In this document: piece by piece, positions 8,069 through 16,428 of the stretch | How the letters are laid out: each line of letters begins with the position of its first letter | How positions within the stretch are numbered: position 1 is the stretch's first letter | Source of the DNA: Paenibacillus sp. FSL R7-0337 | GTDB lineage: Bacteria; Bacillota; Bacilli; Paenibacillales; Paenibacillaceae | Assembly (NCBI RefSeq): GCF_037969875.1 | Contig: NZ_CP150218.1 | Coordinates: forward strand, 4,712,001 to 4,776,000 | Direction: 5' to 3' | Length of the DNA: 64,000 nucleotides | Position numbers and translations under genes: made by a program | The notes under the pieces: model-generated | The model's input: only the letters and a program-made list of their open reading frames with translations | Told to the model about the DNA's origin: nothing | Databases searched by the model: none

Positions 8069-9160
8069 TCAAACCAGAAGGTGACCGTGCTTCACAGCAG
8101 AATTCTCAATCTGCAGTGTGGTATGCTGGATGCCGAAATTCTCTTCCACTAATTGAAGTGCCTGCTGCAGTACCTGCTCCGTATTCACCCCGTCTCTGAT
8201 CAGCAGATGACCGCTGAGGGCATCCAGGCCGGAGGTGATGGTCCAGATATGCAGATCATGCACATCTTGAACCCCTTCAATGCCCAGTAGCGCCTTCTTC
8301 ACCTCTTCAGCATTCACGTTAAACGGAGTTCCTTCCATAAGAATATTGAAGGCTTGCTTGATGACACCCCAGGCGCTGCGCAGGATCAGCAGGGCAACCA
8401 GCACACTGATGATAGGATCTGCGACATACCAGGAGAACAGGTTCATAATTAGACCAGCCGCCAGCGCGCCCACGGAGCCGAGAGCATCGCTGATTACATG
8501 CAGGTAAGCGCTGCGGATATTGATATTGTCTTTAGCCCCGCTTTTGCGCATCAGTGACCACGCACTGACGAGATTGGCCAGCAATCCGACACTGGCAATC
8601 AGCATCATCGTTCCGCTGGCTACCACCGGAGGGGCGGAGAAACGCTGGAAAGCTTCATACATAATGAATCCGGCAATGACGAACAGAGTCACCCCGTTGA
8701 ATAAGGCCGCCATAATCTCGAACCGGTGGAAGCCGTAGGAGTTCTTGGAGGATGCCGGCTTCACCGCGATAATCATTGCCACAAGGCTAAGGGCAAGGGA
8801 GGCGGTGTCACTGAGCATATGGCCTGAATCGGACAATAGAGCCAGACTTCCCGTAAACAGACCGCCGAAGAATTCAAGGAACATAATACCGCCGGTGATA
8901 ATTAAGGCGATTAGCAGCCCCTTTTTATTATCTGGTGCGTGGGAATGTGAATGTGCATGTGAATGAGAGTGGGAATGCCCGCCAGATTGCGAATGAGCAT
9001 GTGCTCCAGTATGTGTCCCAGAGTGTGAGTGAGCATGTGAGTCACTATGCGTATGCTCTGCATTCTCATGACTTGTGTGCTCCGATCCACTGCTGTTCGA
9101 AGCTGTTACATTCGGATGCTGCCCGGAAGGTTTAACGTTGTTCATTTTGGAATTGTTCAT
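8069..9160 (-). CDS. czcD: Cation diffusion facilitator, Zn/Cd/Co exporter
   Basis: 363 residues. ATG at 9160 is preferred over 9187 because AGAGGT lies eight bases before it and 9187 lies in the operator. The first 80 residues include a His-Ser-rich tail with more than 20 histidines. Six helices follow, with metal-site residues in LLSDSGHMLSDT (helix 2) and HVISDALGS (helix 5), the HD-HD pattern of zinc CDF proteins, then a cytoplasmic C-terminal domain with VHDLHIWTI. It exchanges cytosolic zinc for protons. Divergent from the P1B-ATPase, with each promoter overlapped by a matching operator. Confidence 0.93.
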   Translation of the reverse strand: MNNSKMNNVKPSGQHPNVTASNSSGSEHTSHENAEHTHSDSHAHSHSGTHTGAHAHSQSGGHSHSHSHAHSHSHAPDNKKGLLIALIITGGIMFLEFFGGLFTGSLALLSDSGHMLSDTASLALSLVAMIIAVKPASSKNSYGFHRFEIMAALFNGVTLFVIAGFIMYEAFQRFSAPPVVASGTMMLIASVGLLANLVSAWSLMRKSGAKDNINIRSAYLHVISDALGSVGALAAGLIMNLFSWYVADPIISVLVALLILRSAWGVIKQAFNILMEGTPFNVNAEEVKKALLGIEGVQDVHDLHIWTITSGLDALSGHLLIRDGVNTEQVLQQALQLVEENFGIQHTTLQIENSAVKHGHLLV

Positions 9161-9180
9161 TAGATAGGACCTCTTTTCAG

Positions 9181-9210
9181 TTAACATATGAATTGTTGCT
9201 CATATGTTAA
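9181..9210. promoter_or_regulatory. CzrA-type operator at czcD
   Basis: TTAACATATGA (9181-9191), 8-base spacer, TCATATGTTAA (9200-9210): perfect 11-bp arms. The core ATATGA-N8-TCATAT recurs at 9327-9346. It lies directly downstream of the czcD -10 element, in the position for repression. Confidence 0.8.
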
Positions 9211-9238
9211 TATTATGGCGTCTGCAGGTAAATTACAA
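9210..9238 (-). promoter_or_regulatory. czcD promoter
   Basis: Reading the minus strand: TTGTAA (9238-9233), 17-base spacer, TAATAT (9215-9210). Confidence 0.6.
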
Positions 9239-9282
9239 GCTTTTCTTATTTTTATTTTGCCACAATCTGTGGGCTGAATGCA

Positions 9283-9312
9283 TTGACACTGTATGTTTCA
9301 GGAGAATATAAT
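9283..9312 (+). promoter_or_regulatory. Promoter of the P1B-ATPase gene
   Basis: Consensus TTGACA (9283-9288), 18-base spacer, consensus TATAAT (9307-9312). Confidence 0.8.
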
Positions 9313-9321
9313 AGGTGTAAG

Positions 9322-9349
9322 TTAACATATGAACAAATACTCATATATA
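9322..9349. promoter_or_regulatory. CzrA-type operator at the P1B-ATPase gene
   Basis: TTAACATATGA (9322-9332), 8-base spacer, TCATATATA (9341-9349). The left arm is identical to the czcD operator; the right arm diverges after TCATAT. It covers about +4 to +31 of the transcript. Confidence 0.8.
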
Positions 9350-9365
9350 GGGACGATCAAGGGAG

Positions 9366-11702
9366 ATGAGTCATTTGAGTACGGTAGAAGACAATGTGAA
9401 GCGGAAATGGGTACTGGATGGGCTGGACTGCGCGAACTGCGCAATGAAGATCGAGAATAAGGTCAAGAAGATTGAAGGTGTGTCCTCCTGCACCGTCAAC
9501 TTCGCCACCAAGACCATGACACTGGAGACAACGGCTGCTGCTGCGGATGAGATCGCCGGGCAGGCTGAGCAGACGGTAACCAAGCTGGAGCCGCATGTGA
9601 AGCCACGGGCGGTTCAAGCTTCGCGGGCTGTTAAGAAGCCCTTGTCTGCGGAGGATGCAGCTCAGGTGCGCGGCGTAGCGGTTCAAGGACAGGGCCATGT
9701 TCATAGCCACGGCGAACCGCACGGTCATGAGCATGCCCACGGAGAAGTGCATTCCCATGAAGACGGGCACAAGCATTCACATGCTGCTGAGCACAGCCAC
9801 AGTCATGAGGATTCCCATGGCCACGGACACAGCCACGAGCATGGGGAGGGCGATACGCGCCGCATCCTGATGCGGCTGGGCGGTGGTGCCATTCTGGCCG
9901 CTGCCGGGATGTTCCTGCCAGTCAGCGGGATCACCGAGCTGCTGATCTTCCTGGCAGCCTATCTGATTGTCGGCGGTGAGGTTGTCTTCTCTGCTGCCCG
10001 GAATATTGTAAGAGGCCAGGTGTTCGATGAGAACTTCCTGATGGCCCTTGCGACCATCGGTGCCTTCGCTATCGGCGAATATCCTGAAGGCGTCGCGGTT
10101 ATGCTCTTCTATCAGGTGGGTGAGCTGTTCCAGGGAATGGCTGTGAACCGTTCACGCCGTTCGATTACAGCGCTGATGGATATACGGCCGGAGTTCGCTT
10201 ATCTGAAGGAAGGCAATAATCTGCGCAAGGTGTCCCCCGAAGAGGTTAGCGTAGGGGACAGCATCGTGGTTAAGCCCGGCGAGAAGGTTCCGCTGGACGG
10301 GATTATTCTTGAGGGCAGCGCGATGATGGATACCTCGGCGCTGACCGGAGAATCGGTACCCCGCTCGACACAGCCGGGAAGCCAGGTGCTGAGCGGATTC
10401 ATTAACCGCAATGGTGTGATTACCATTGAAGTGACCAAGGACTTCGGCGAGTCAGCAGTCTCGCAGATTCTGGAGCTGGTGCAGAATGCTACGAATAACA
10501 AAGCGAAGACAGAGAATTTTATCACCAAATTCGCCCGCGCCTATACGCCGGTTGTAGTGATAACAGCGCTGCTGCTGGCAGTGGTTCCGCCGCTGGTTCT
10601 TAGCGGAGCCACCTTCTCGGACTGGATCTACCGCGCACTGGTCTTCCTCGTTATTTCTTGCCCTTGTGCGCTTGTCGTGTCGATCCCCCTTGGGTTCTTC
10701 GGCGGTATTGGTGCCGCGTCCAAGAACGGGATTCTGGTGAAGGGCAGCAACTATCTGGAAGCCTTGAATGATGTGAAAATCGTTGTGTTCGATAAGACAG
10801 GAACCTTGACCAAAGGCCAGTTCACGGTAACCGGCAATGTTCCGGCGGAAGGCTTCACCGGGCAGGAACTGCTGCGGGTAGCGGCTTATGCGGAGAGCCA
10901 TTCCAGCCATCCGATTGCGGAATCCATCCGTGCAGCCTATGGCGAAGCGATTCCCGGCGAAGCGATTACCGACTATAACGAAATCTCCGGCCACGGCATC
11001 GCCGTTACCGTGGAGGGGAAGGCAGTGCTTGCCGGGAATGCGCGGCTGATGGAGCGTGAAGGGATTGCCAGTGTAACCCCGCAGGAGTACGGGACGATCG
11101 TTCATATTGCTGTAGATAAGCGCTACGCAGGTTATCTCGTCATTGCAGATGAAGTGAAGGACGATTCTCTTAAGGCTATTCAGGCTCTGAATGCACTGGG
11201 AATCCACAAGACGGTTATGCTGACTGGTGACGCCGCTCCGGTAGCCGAGTCTGTCGGCAGACAACTGGGTATTCAGGAGATCCATGCAGAGCTGCTGCCA
11301 GGGGATAAGGTCGCGGCGATTGAACAGCTGGAGCGGGAAAAGGGACCGAAGGAGAAGATCATTTTTGTCGGGGACGGGATTAATGATACTCCGGTGCTGG
11401 CCAGAGCGGATGTCGGGATTGCCATGGGCGGACTTGGCTCGGATGCAGCCATTGAGGCTGCGGATATTGTAATCATGACGGATGAACCTTCCAAAATCGC
11501 CTCCGCCATCGGCATCGCCAAGCGGACACGGACCATTGTCTGGCAGAACATTGCTTTTGCGCTGGGAGTTAAAGCGGTCTTCCTGCTGCTGGGAGCGTTC
11601 GGAATTGCCACCATGTGGGAGGCCGTATTCTCAGATGTCGGAGTTACTGTACTTGCTGTACTGAACAGTATGCGAGCTTTACAGCCGCCGAAATCGGTAT
11701 AA
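9366..11702 (+). CDS. cadA: P1B-type heavy-metal ATPase (Zn/Cd/Pb export)
   Basis: 778 residues. One HMA domain with GLDCANCAMKIE (Cys22, Cys25), then a His-Gly linker (about 110-160) with roughly 20 histidines. The core has LTGESVP (actuator), SCPCALV (metal site in the membrane), DKTGTLTKG (phosphorylated Asp), a SHSSHPIAES nucleotide motif and GDGINDTPVLARADVGIAMG. CPC plus the one-HMA layout indicates Zn2+/Cd2+/Pb2+ rather than copper. ATG 9366 is only two bases from AAGGGAG; TTG 9375 has better spacing and may be the true start. Regulated with czcD by the shared operators. Confidence 0.93.
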   Translation: MSHLSTVEDNVKRKWVLDGLDCANCAMKIENKVKKIEGVSSCTVNFATKTMTLETTAAAADEIAGQAEQTVTKLEPHVKPRAVQASRAVKKPLSAEDAAQVRGVAVQGQGHVHSHGEPHGHEHAHGEVHSHEDGHKHSHAAEHSHSHEDSHGHGHSHEHGEGDTRRILMRLGGGAILAAAGMFLPVSGITELLIFLAAYLIVGGEVVFSAARNIVRGQVFDENFLMALATIGAFAIGEYPEGVAVMLFYQVGELFQGMAVNRSRRSITALMDIRPEFAYLKEGNNLRKVSPEEVSVGDSIVVKPGEKVPLDGIILEGSAMMDTSALTGESVPRSTQPGSQVLSGFINRNGVITIEVTKDFGESAVSQILELVQNATNNKAKTENFITKFARAYTPVVVITALLLAVVPPLVLSGATFSDWIYRALVFLVISCPCALVVSIPLGFFGGIGAASKNGILVKGSNYLEALNDVKIVVFDKTGTLTKGQFTVTGNVPAEGFTGQELLRVAAYAESHSSHPIAESIRAAYGEAIPGEAITDYNEISGHGIAVTVEGKAVLAGNARLMEREGIASVTPQEYGTIVHIAVDKRYAGYLVIADEVKDDSLKAIQALNALGIHKTVMLTGDAAPVAESVGRQLGIQEIHAELLPGDKVAAIEQLEREKGPKEKIIFVGDGINDTPVLARADVGIAMGGLGSDAAIEAADIVIMTDEPSKIASAIGIAKRTRTIVWQNIAFALGVKAVFLLLGAFGIATMWEAVFSDVGVTVLAVLNSMRALQPPKSV

Positions 11703-11745
11703 TGGTGTAATATGATGCGATAATGAAATAATTATGAAAAGTATC

Positions 11746-11790
11746 AGCCTTAATGATCCTAATTTTTGGGTCTTAAGGCTTATTTTTATT
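11746..11790 (+). terminator. Terminator after the P1B-ATPase gene
   Basis: AGCCTTAA-TGA-TCC pairs with GGGTC-TTAAGGCT, followed by TATTTTTATT. Confidence 0.8.
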
Positions 11791-11818
11791 GCATGTATTA
11801 TGCTTTTTGTCTATTTAT

Positions 11819-11826
11819 GCCGATAT
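11819..11826 (+). promoter_or_regulatory. Possible sigma-D (motility) -10 element
   Basis: GCCGATAT, the sigma-D -10 consensus, 58 bp before the chemoreceptor start. The matching TAAA -35 is absent at 14-17 bases upstream, so this is tentative. Confidence 0.35.
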
Positions 11827-11884
11827 ATCAATATATATTTACAGCATATGGAAGACCACAAAGGGTTTCTAGGGGGATTTTGCG

Positions 11885-13912
11885 GTGAATGAGGCAAGTG
11901 TACGGTCCAAATTGAAAATGAATGCAAAGAATGGAAAATCATTGTCGCTACAAAGCAAGTATTCGCTTGTTATTTTGGCAATTGCTATTGTACCTCTGCT
12001 TGGTGTCACGATCTTTTTCATGCAGTACTTCGGGGGTGTAACCAGAGACGACAGTGAGGAGCTCGCCCAGAATATTCTGGAGATGAATACCACACGGATC
12101 GCAGAGTGGCTGAATACGCGGACATCTGCGGTCCAGGAGCTGATTGCACAGCATCCTGAATTTGATACCTCGAGACCGGATACTATTTTTCCTGTGGTCA
12201 AGGTACTCGAAGAGAGCGATACTCAGTCCGAAGGTTACAGCGTCATTAACAAGCAAGGCATTCTGGCCAATTCCCTTAAGCTTACGGCGGATGTAGGCCA
12301 ATCGGCATATTTCCTGCAGGCAAAGGAGAGTCTTGCTCCGGCTGTAGCGGAGATGTCTTATCTGGAACAGCTCAGTAAATATATTATTCCGGTATTCGTT
12401 CCGGTCGTGGACAAGGACAAACAGTTTGGCGGCGGCATCGCCTTCTCGGTGACACCGGACATTCTGATGGAGATGGGCAAAAATATCCACGTGGGCGACA
12501 CCGGCTACGGATACGTAATCTCGGGCAAGGGTGATTATTACGCCTACTCCGAGACCGAGCGGATCGGCAAGAATATCGCGGATTACGCCAAGACAACAGA
12601 GATGAAACAGGCTGTAGAGCATATTCTCGGCAAGGAAGCAGGCTCGGAAGCCTACAGGGGAGAGGACGGCAAACAGGTGATTACCTATTTCCGTAGCGTT
12701 CCGGGCACAGACTGGAAGCTGCTGATTACGGTTCCCAAAAGCGAGATTACCGCCAAAGTCACCTCAGCCCAGCGGATATCCACCTTGTTCATTGTAATCA
12801 TCATTTTAGCGGTCATTGCCTTGGCCTTGTATCTGACCCGTCTGATTGTGAAGCCGATTGCAGCGATCTCCGGGGTGATGAAGAAAGTGGCGGACGGCCA
12901 TCTCAGCGAACGGGTGACCGTACGCTCCAGTGATGAGATCGGCCAGATGAGCCAGAGCATTAATGATATGATCGGATCATTATCCGGCATTGTCGGCAAA
13001 ATCGATGCTACAGTGGCCGAGGTTGCTGTCTCAGCAGAAAGTGTGCTGAAGTACGCCAATCAGACCTCGAATACGTCGGCTGAGATTGAGACGGTCGTCC
13101 AGGAAGTCGCCCAGGGCATGGGCGAGCAGTTCAAGGGCTCGGAACAGGCGGCAAGAGCTACGGAGGAGATGGCGATCGGGCTGCAGCGGATTGCGGAATC
13201 CTCCGTCAATGTGTCCGACCAGGCAGAGACGGTCAGCACCGAGGTCGAGAACGGATATGTAGAGATTCAATCCACACTTAAGCAGATGACTGTCATCAGC
13301 GGCGCTGCGGAGGAGACCTCGGCTCTGATCAGCAATCTGAGCGGACAATCTGAACAGATTGGCCAGATTGTTGATGTAATCTCTGAAATCTCCAACCAGA
13401 CGGGGCTGTTATCCCTCAATGCGTCGATTGAAGCGGCCAGAGCAGGGGAGCATGGGCGCGGGTTCGGCGTGGTGGCGAATGAAGTGAAGAAGCTGGCGGA
13501 GCGCACGAACAGCGCCATTGTGAATATTGTGGAGCTGATCCGTCAGATTCAGGAATCCACCAGAGCGGCTGAGGTCTCTATGGGGAAGAGCATTGCTGAG
13601 ATCGGAGACGGAATGGGTAAAATGCAAAACGTAGGCACCTCCTTCGACCATATCCGCTCGTCCATCCGTGAGGTATCGGTTCAGATCCAGGACGTCTCTG
13701 CCGTCAATGAACAGATGTCCGCCGGGACAGAGGAGATTACAGCCTCCATCTCCGATATGCTGATCATTGCCAGAGATTCTGCCGAGAGTGCCGAGATGGT
13801 GGCGGAGGCTTCCACCGAGCAGCGGAATCTGATGGGCCGGGTCGTCACCTCAGCCGAATCCCTCAACCAGTTAATGAGCGAATTGCGGAGCGAGATCGAG
13901 AAGTTTCAATAA
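11885..13912 (+). CDS. Methyl-accepting chemotaxis protein with dCache sensor
   Basis: 675 residues, GTG start behind AGGGGGAT. Helix 1 spans about 25-50, followed by an extracellular double-Cache region to about 295 (RIAEWLNTR, then GYGYVISGKGDYYAYSE), helix 2 at about 300-322, HAMP, and a signalling coiled coil with the hairpin tip EISNQTGLLSLNASIEAARAG. Cache receptors typically bind amino acids or other small metabolites and report to CheA/CheW. Monocistronic, closed by a hairpin at 13932-13979. The ligand is not predictable. Confidence 0.93.
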   Translation: MNEASVRSKLKMNAKNGKSLSLQSKYSLVILAIAIVPLLGVTIFFMQYFGGVTRDDSEELAQNILEMNTTRIAEWLNTRTSAVQELIAQHPEFDTSRPDTIFPVVKVLEESDTQSEGYSVINKQGILANSLKLTADVGQSAYFLQAKESLAPAVAEMSYLEQLSKYIIPVFVPVVDKDKQFGGGIAFSVTPDILMEMGKNIHVGDTGYGYVISGKGDYYAYSETERIGKNIADYAKTTEMKQAVEHILGKEAGSEAYRGEDGKQVITYFRSVPGTDWKLLITVPKSEITAKVTSAQRISTLFIVIIILAVIALALYLTRLIVKPIAAISGVMKKVADGHLSERVTVRSSDEIGQMSQSINDMIGSLSGIVGKIDATVAEVAVSAESVLKYANQTSNTSAEIETVVQEVAQGMGEQFKGSEQAARATEEMAIGLQRIAESSVNVSDQAETVSTEVENGYVEIQSTLKQMTVISGAAEETSALISNLSGQSEQIGQIVDVISEISNQTGLLSLNASIEAARAGEHGRGFGVVANEVKKLAERTNSAIVNIVELIRQIQESTRAAEVSMGKSIAEIGDGMGKMQNVGTSFDHIRSSIREVSVQIQDVSAVNEQMSAGTEEITASISDMLIIARDSAESAEMVAEASTEQRNLMGRVVTSAESLNQLMSELRSEIEKFQ

Positions 13913-13931
13913 TATCAGGTGAAATCATCGC

Positions 13932-13979
13932 AAACACCCCTCTGCCGCACAGGTTACTGTGTGAAGCAGAGGGGTGTTT
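13932..13979 (+). terminator. Bidirectional terminator between the MCP and ldh genes
   Basis: AAACACCCCTCTGC (13932-13945) pairs exactly with GCAGAGGGGTGTTT (13966-13979). Confidence 0.85.
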
Positions 13980-14003
13980 ACTGTATAGGCTATGCTGTTA
14001 AGC

Positions 14004-14981
14004 TTAGTGCTGCTCCTCTAGCGTGAGGCTATCAATTCCCGCGCGGATGATGCTACAGGAGGCGGTGAATTTGGCCATCTCCGTATCGCTGAGGTTCAGC
14101 TCCAGCAATTCCTGAATGCCACTGCTGCTGATAATAGCCGGTACTCCGGCACATACGCCGCTTTGTCCGTATTCCCCGTCCAGGATGGCGGAGACGGCGA
14201 TGATTTTGTGCTCGTCATTCAGAATGGAGCGGGTGATATAGGCGAGGGCACTGCCGATCCCGAAGTGAGTGGAGCCCTTGCGCGTAAAAATCTCCCAGCC
14301 TGCATCTTTCGTCTTGCGGGCGATATCCTCCAGATCCAGGCTGCTGAAGCGCTCGCGGTGCTGCTCCATAATCTGCAGAATCGGCTTGCCGCCGATGGTC
14401 ACATGGGACCAGGCCACGAACTGCGATTCCCCATGCTCGCCAAGGGCATAGCCGTTGACGCTGCGCGGATCGATCGTGAATACTTCCGACAACAGTGTCT
14501 TCAGCCGGGAAGAGTCGATGGAGGTGCCTGTGCCGATTACCCGGTGCCGCGGCAGGCCGGAGATCTGCCAGACCATATAAGTCACAATATCTACAGGGTT
14601 CGCAGCGACGACGAAGATACCATCGAAGCCGCCCGCCATAATCTCGGTGATGATCTCCCGGGTAATTACAGCAGCAGCATCCAGTACATCCAGCCGGGTC
14701 TGCCCCGGCTTGGGATTGGCGCCTGCCGTCAGAATGACGACATCCATCCCCGCACAGTCGCTGGCGGTGCCGGCATAGACCTTGGTGCGTGTTCCGGTGA
14801 AGTCCATGCAGTGCGAGAGATCAAGCGCTTGTGCCATGGCGCGGTCGTAGGTGCGGTCAATCATCATGATCTCATCGCATACGGCTTGATTCACCATGGA
14901 ATAGGCAACACTTGAGCCGACCATGCCGGAGCCGACGATTGCCACTTTTCTCGATTTACTTTTCAATTGCCCCGTCCCCAC
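14004..14981 (-). CDS. ldh: L-lactate dehydrogenase
   Basis: 325 residues, GTG start at 14981 (a TTG at 14966 is possible). Rossmann motif VGSGMVGSS, the mobile active-site loop with Arg in TAGANPKPGQTRLDV, NPVDIVTY, and the catalytic His in GEHGES. It reduces pyruvate to L-lactate with NADH in fermentation. The gene stands alone; a lactate permease is not adjacent. The loop Gln in KPGQTR favours lactate over malate dehydrogenase. Confidence 0.9.
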   Translation of the reverse strand: MGTGQLKSKSRKVAIVGSGMVGSSVAYSMVNQAVCDEIMMIDRTYDRAMAQALDLSHCMDFTGTRTKVYAGTASDCAGMDVVILTAGANPKPGQTRLDVLDAAAVITREIITEIMAGGFDGIFVVAANPVDIVTYMVWQISGLPRHRVIGTGTSIDSSRLKTLLSEVFTIDPRSVNGYALGEHGESQFVAWSHVTIGGKPILQIMEQHRERFSSLDLEDIARKTKDAGWEIFTRKGSTHFGIGSALAYITRSILNDEHKIIAVSAILDGEYGQSGVCAGVPAIISSSGIQELLELNLSDTEMAKFTASCSIIRAGIDSLTLEEQH

Positions 14982-15149
14982 TCTCTACAAGTATGGTACT
15001 ATTCTAACCGATCTCATCGCAAGTTACCTGACATAGCACCGAAAATGCCCGCTGCCCCCGTCCGTTATTTAGCCACAATTCACATGGAAGGTTAGAGTGT
15101 CAGGGTTCTTATGAACTATAATATGCAGCTGATGGGCATTTGGGAAGGC

Positions 15150-15200
15150 AGAAGGAAAGGGTGCCTCCGGCAGTCATCCCTAAGGCTGCCGGGGACACCC
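15150..15200 (-). terminator. Terminator after the ccdC gene
   Basis: On the minus strand a long hairpin (15200-15186 with 15173-15159) is followed by TTTCCTTC. The remaining 14982-15149 gap holds only the ldh upstream region. Confidence 0.7.
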
Positions 15201-15235
15201 CCTGTTAATTGAAAATCATTCGTCCCCGCTTCGTC

Positions 15236-15742
15236 CTAGACCCGGGGCTGCGGAATCTGCGGCTCGGCAGGCAACATTCCGGTATAGTTCTTATACATGA
15301 ACAGTCTCCAGTGGAGGATCATGCCGAAGGCCAGAATGAAGAATAATCCGCCGGACTGAGGAACAGATACATACCGGTTGATGAACTCGTGGAGCAGAGT
15401 GCGGACCAGCAGCAGTCCAAGCAGAATGAACGCGAAGCTCTTGGAGCGCTGGGCATAGATCAGCCCTTCACGTTCTTCGAACCGCGTACTGCGGATTAGC
15501 GGATAGGCAAAAATAAACCAGCCGACCAGGAAGGCCGCGGCCGCCCACCACCAGGGGAAGCGCACTTCCGGTACGACGAACATGGCGAAGCCAGTGGACA
15601 TGCCAAGCGGCGGAATCCATATTTTGCGGATCGTTACCGGGCGGGCACTGGCCTTCATGCGGATGAAAATCACCATCAGCGCCATGAATACGGCCCCCAG
15701 CGTAGAGCCCACATGCAGAAGTGAGGGGTTGATGTTACCCAT
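15236..15742 (-). CDS. CcdC family membrane protein
   Basis: 168 residues, ATG 15742 with AGGAC upstream. Five hydrophobic segments, with the conserved IRMKASARPVTIRKI loop after helix 1 and FRxEGLIYAQRSK-like FEEREGLIYAQRSK before helix 4. This is the CcdC/DUF1453 family, named from cytochrome c maturation clusters, although the B. subtilis protein is dispensable there and its role is unclear. It stands alone here. Confidence 0.75.
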   Translation of the reverse strand: MGNINPSLLHVGSTLGAVFMALMVIFIRMKASARPVTIRKIWIPPLGMSTGFAMFVVPEVRFPWWWAAAAFLVGWFIFAYPLIRSTRFEEREGLIYAQRSKSFAFILLGLLLVRTLLHEFINRYVSVPQSGGLFFILAFGMILHWRLFMYKNYTGMLPAEPQIPQPRV

Positions 15743-15820
15743 AATTCACTGTCCTCTCTGTGATTTTGGTCACTATTGTCTTCATTATAGCAGATAATGA
15801 TTGGATTTCAGAATGAGGTA

Positions 15821-15858
15821 CACACAACAAACCCGCCAGGAGTCTAACCCCGGCGGGT
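15821..15858 (-). terminator. Terminator after the GlsB-type gene
   Basis: On the minus strand ACCCGCC/GGCGGGT stems (15858-15852 with 15837-15831) are followed by TTTGTTGTGT. Confidence 0.75.
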
Positions 15859-15910
15859 CTGCTTGCTAAGTCTAGTTCAGCAGCTTCATCGAAGAATGCT
15901 GCCATAGAGC

Positions 15911-16171
15911 TTAAGAACGGCTACGTCCGCCAACCGAACGCAGAATCAGGCTTACGATAAAGATCAGAATCACAGCACCGATTAGTGATGGGAAGACATA
16001 GAAGTCGCTGACCTTAGGTCCCCAGCTTCCCAGCAGCATGCCGCCCAGCCATGAACCGAGAATACCAGCGATAATGTTGCCAATAACTCCGCCCGGAATG
16101 TCCCGGCCCATAATCAACCCGGCCAGCCAACCAATTACGCCACCAACAATCAACATCCATAGTAAACTCAT
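15911..16171 (-). CDS. GlsB/YeaQ/YmgE family stress membrane protein
   Basis: 86 residues, AAAAGGAGCTG before ATG 16171. Three helices with the family's glycine pattern: GGVIGWLAGLIMG, GGVIGNIIAGILGSWLGG and a C-terminal SLIGAVILIFIVSLIL followed by a basic tail. These small transglycosylase-associated-like proteins accumulate in general stress; their molecular role is unknown. A GTTTAA-N13-GGTTAA pair upstream (16239-16215, minus strand) resembles a sigma-B promoter weakly. Confidence 0.88.
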   Translation of the reverse strand: MSLLWMLIVGGVIGWLAGLIMGRDIPGGVIGNIIAGILGSWLGGMLLGSWGPKVSDFYVFPSLIGAVILIFIVSLILRSVGGRSRS

Positions 16172-16299
16172 TTACTTCAGCTCCTTTTGTGTTTGTTGTC
16201 TTCGATGGTTACTATTAACCTCATGCTCAGCGTTTAAACCAGTGTTAAATTTTGCCGGCACACATTTATTTAGTATTCCAGTCTGTCCAAATTTATGCT

Positions 16300-16326
16300 G
16301 TTTAACCCTGATAAGGCCGCGGGTAC
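16300..16326 (+). promoter_or_regulatory. Possible sigma-B-like promoter before the lactonase
   Basis: GTTTAA (16300-16305), 15-base spacer, GGGTAC (16321-16326), close to the sigma-B consensus GTTTAA/GGGTAT. Tentative, since the presence of sigma-B in this organism is unknown. Confidence 0.35.
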
Positions 16327-16428
16327 ATAAAGATGTTATAGTGAATTAATGGATCACCCTCTGAGTGAGAATAGGGGTGTACAGGTTATATAAGATTATA
16401 TACTTTAGAACAAAAAGGAGCCGCAGCC

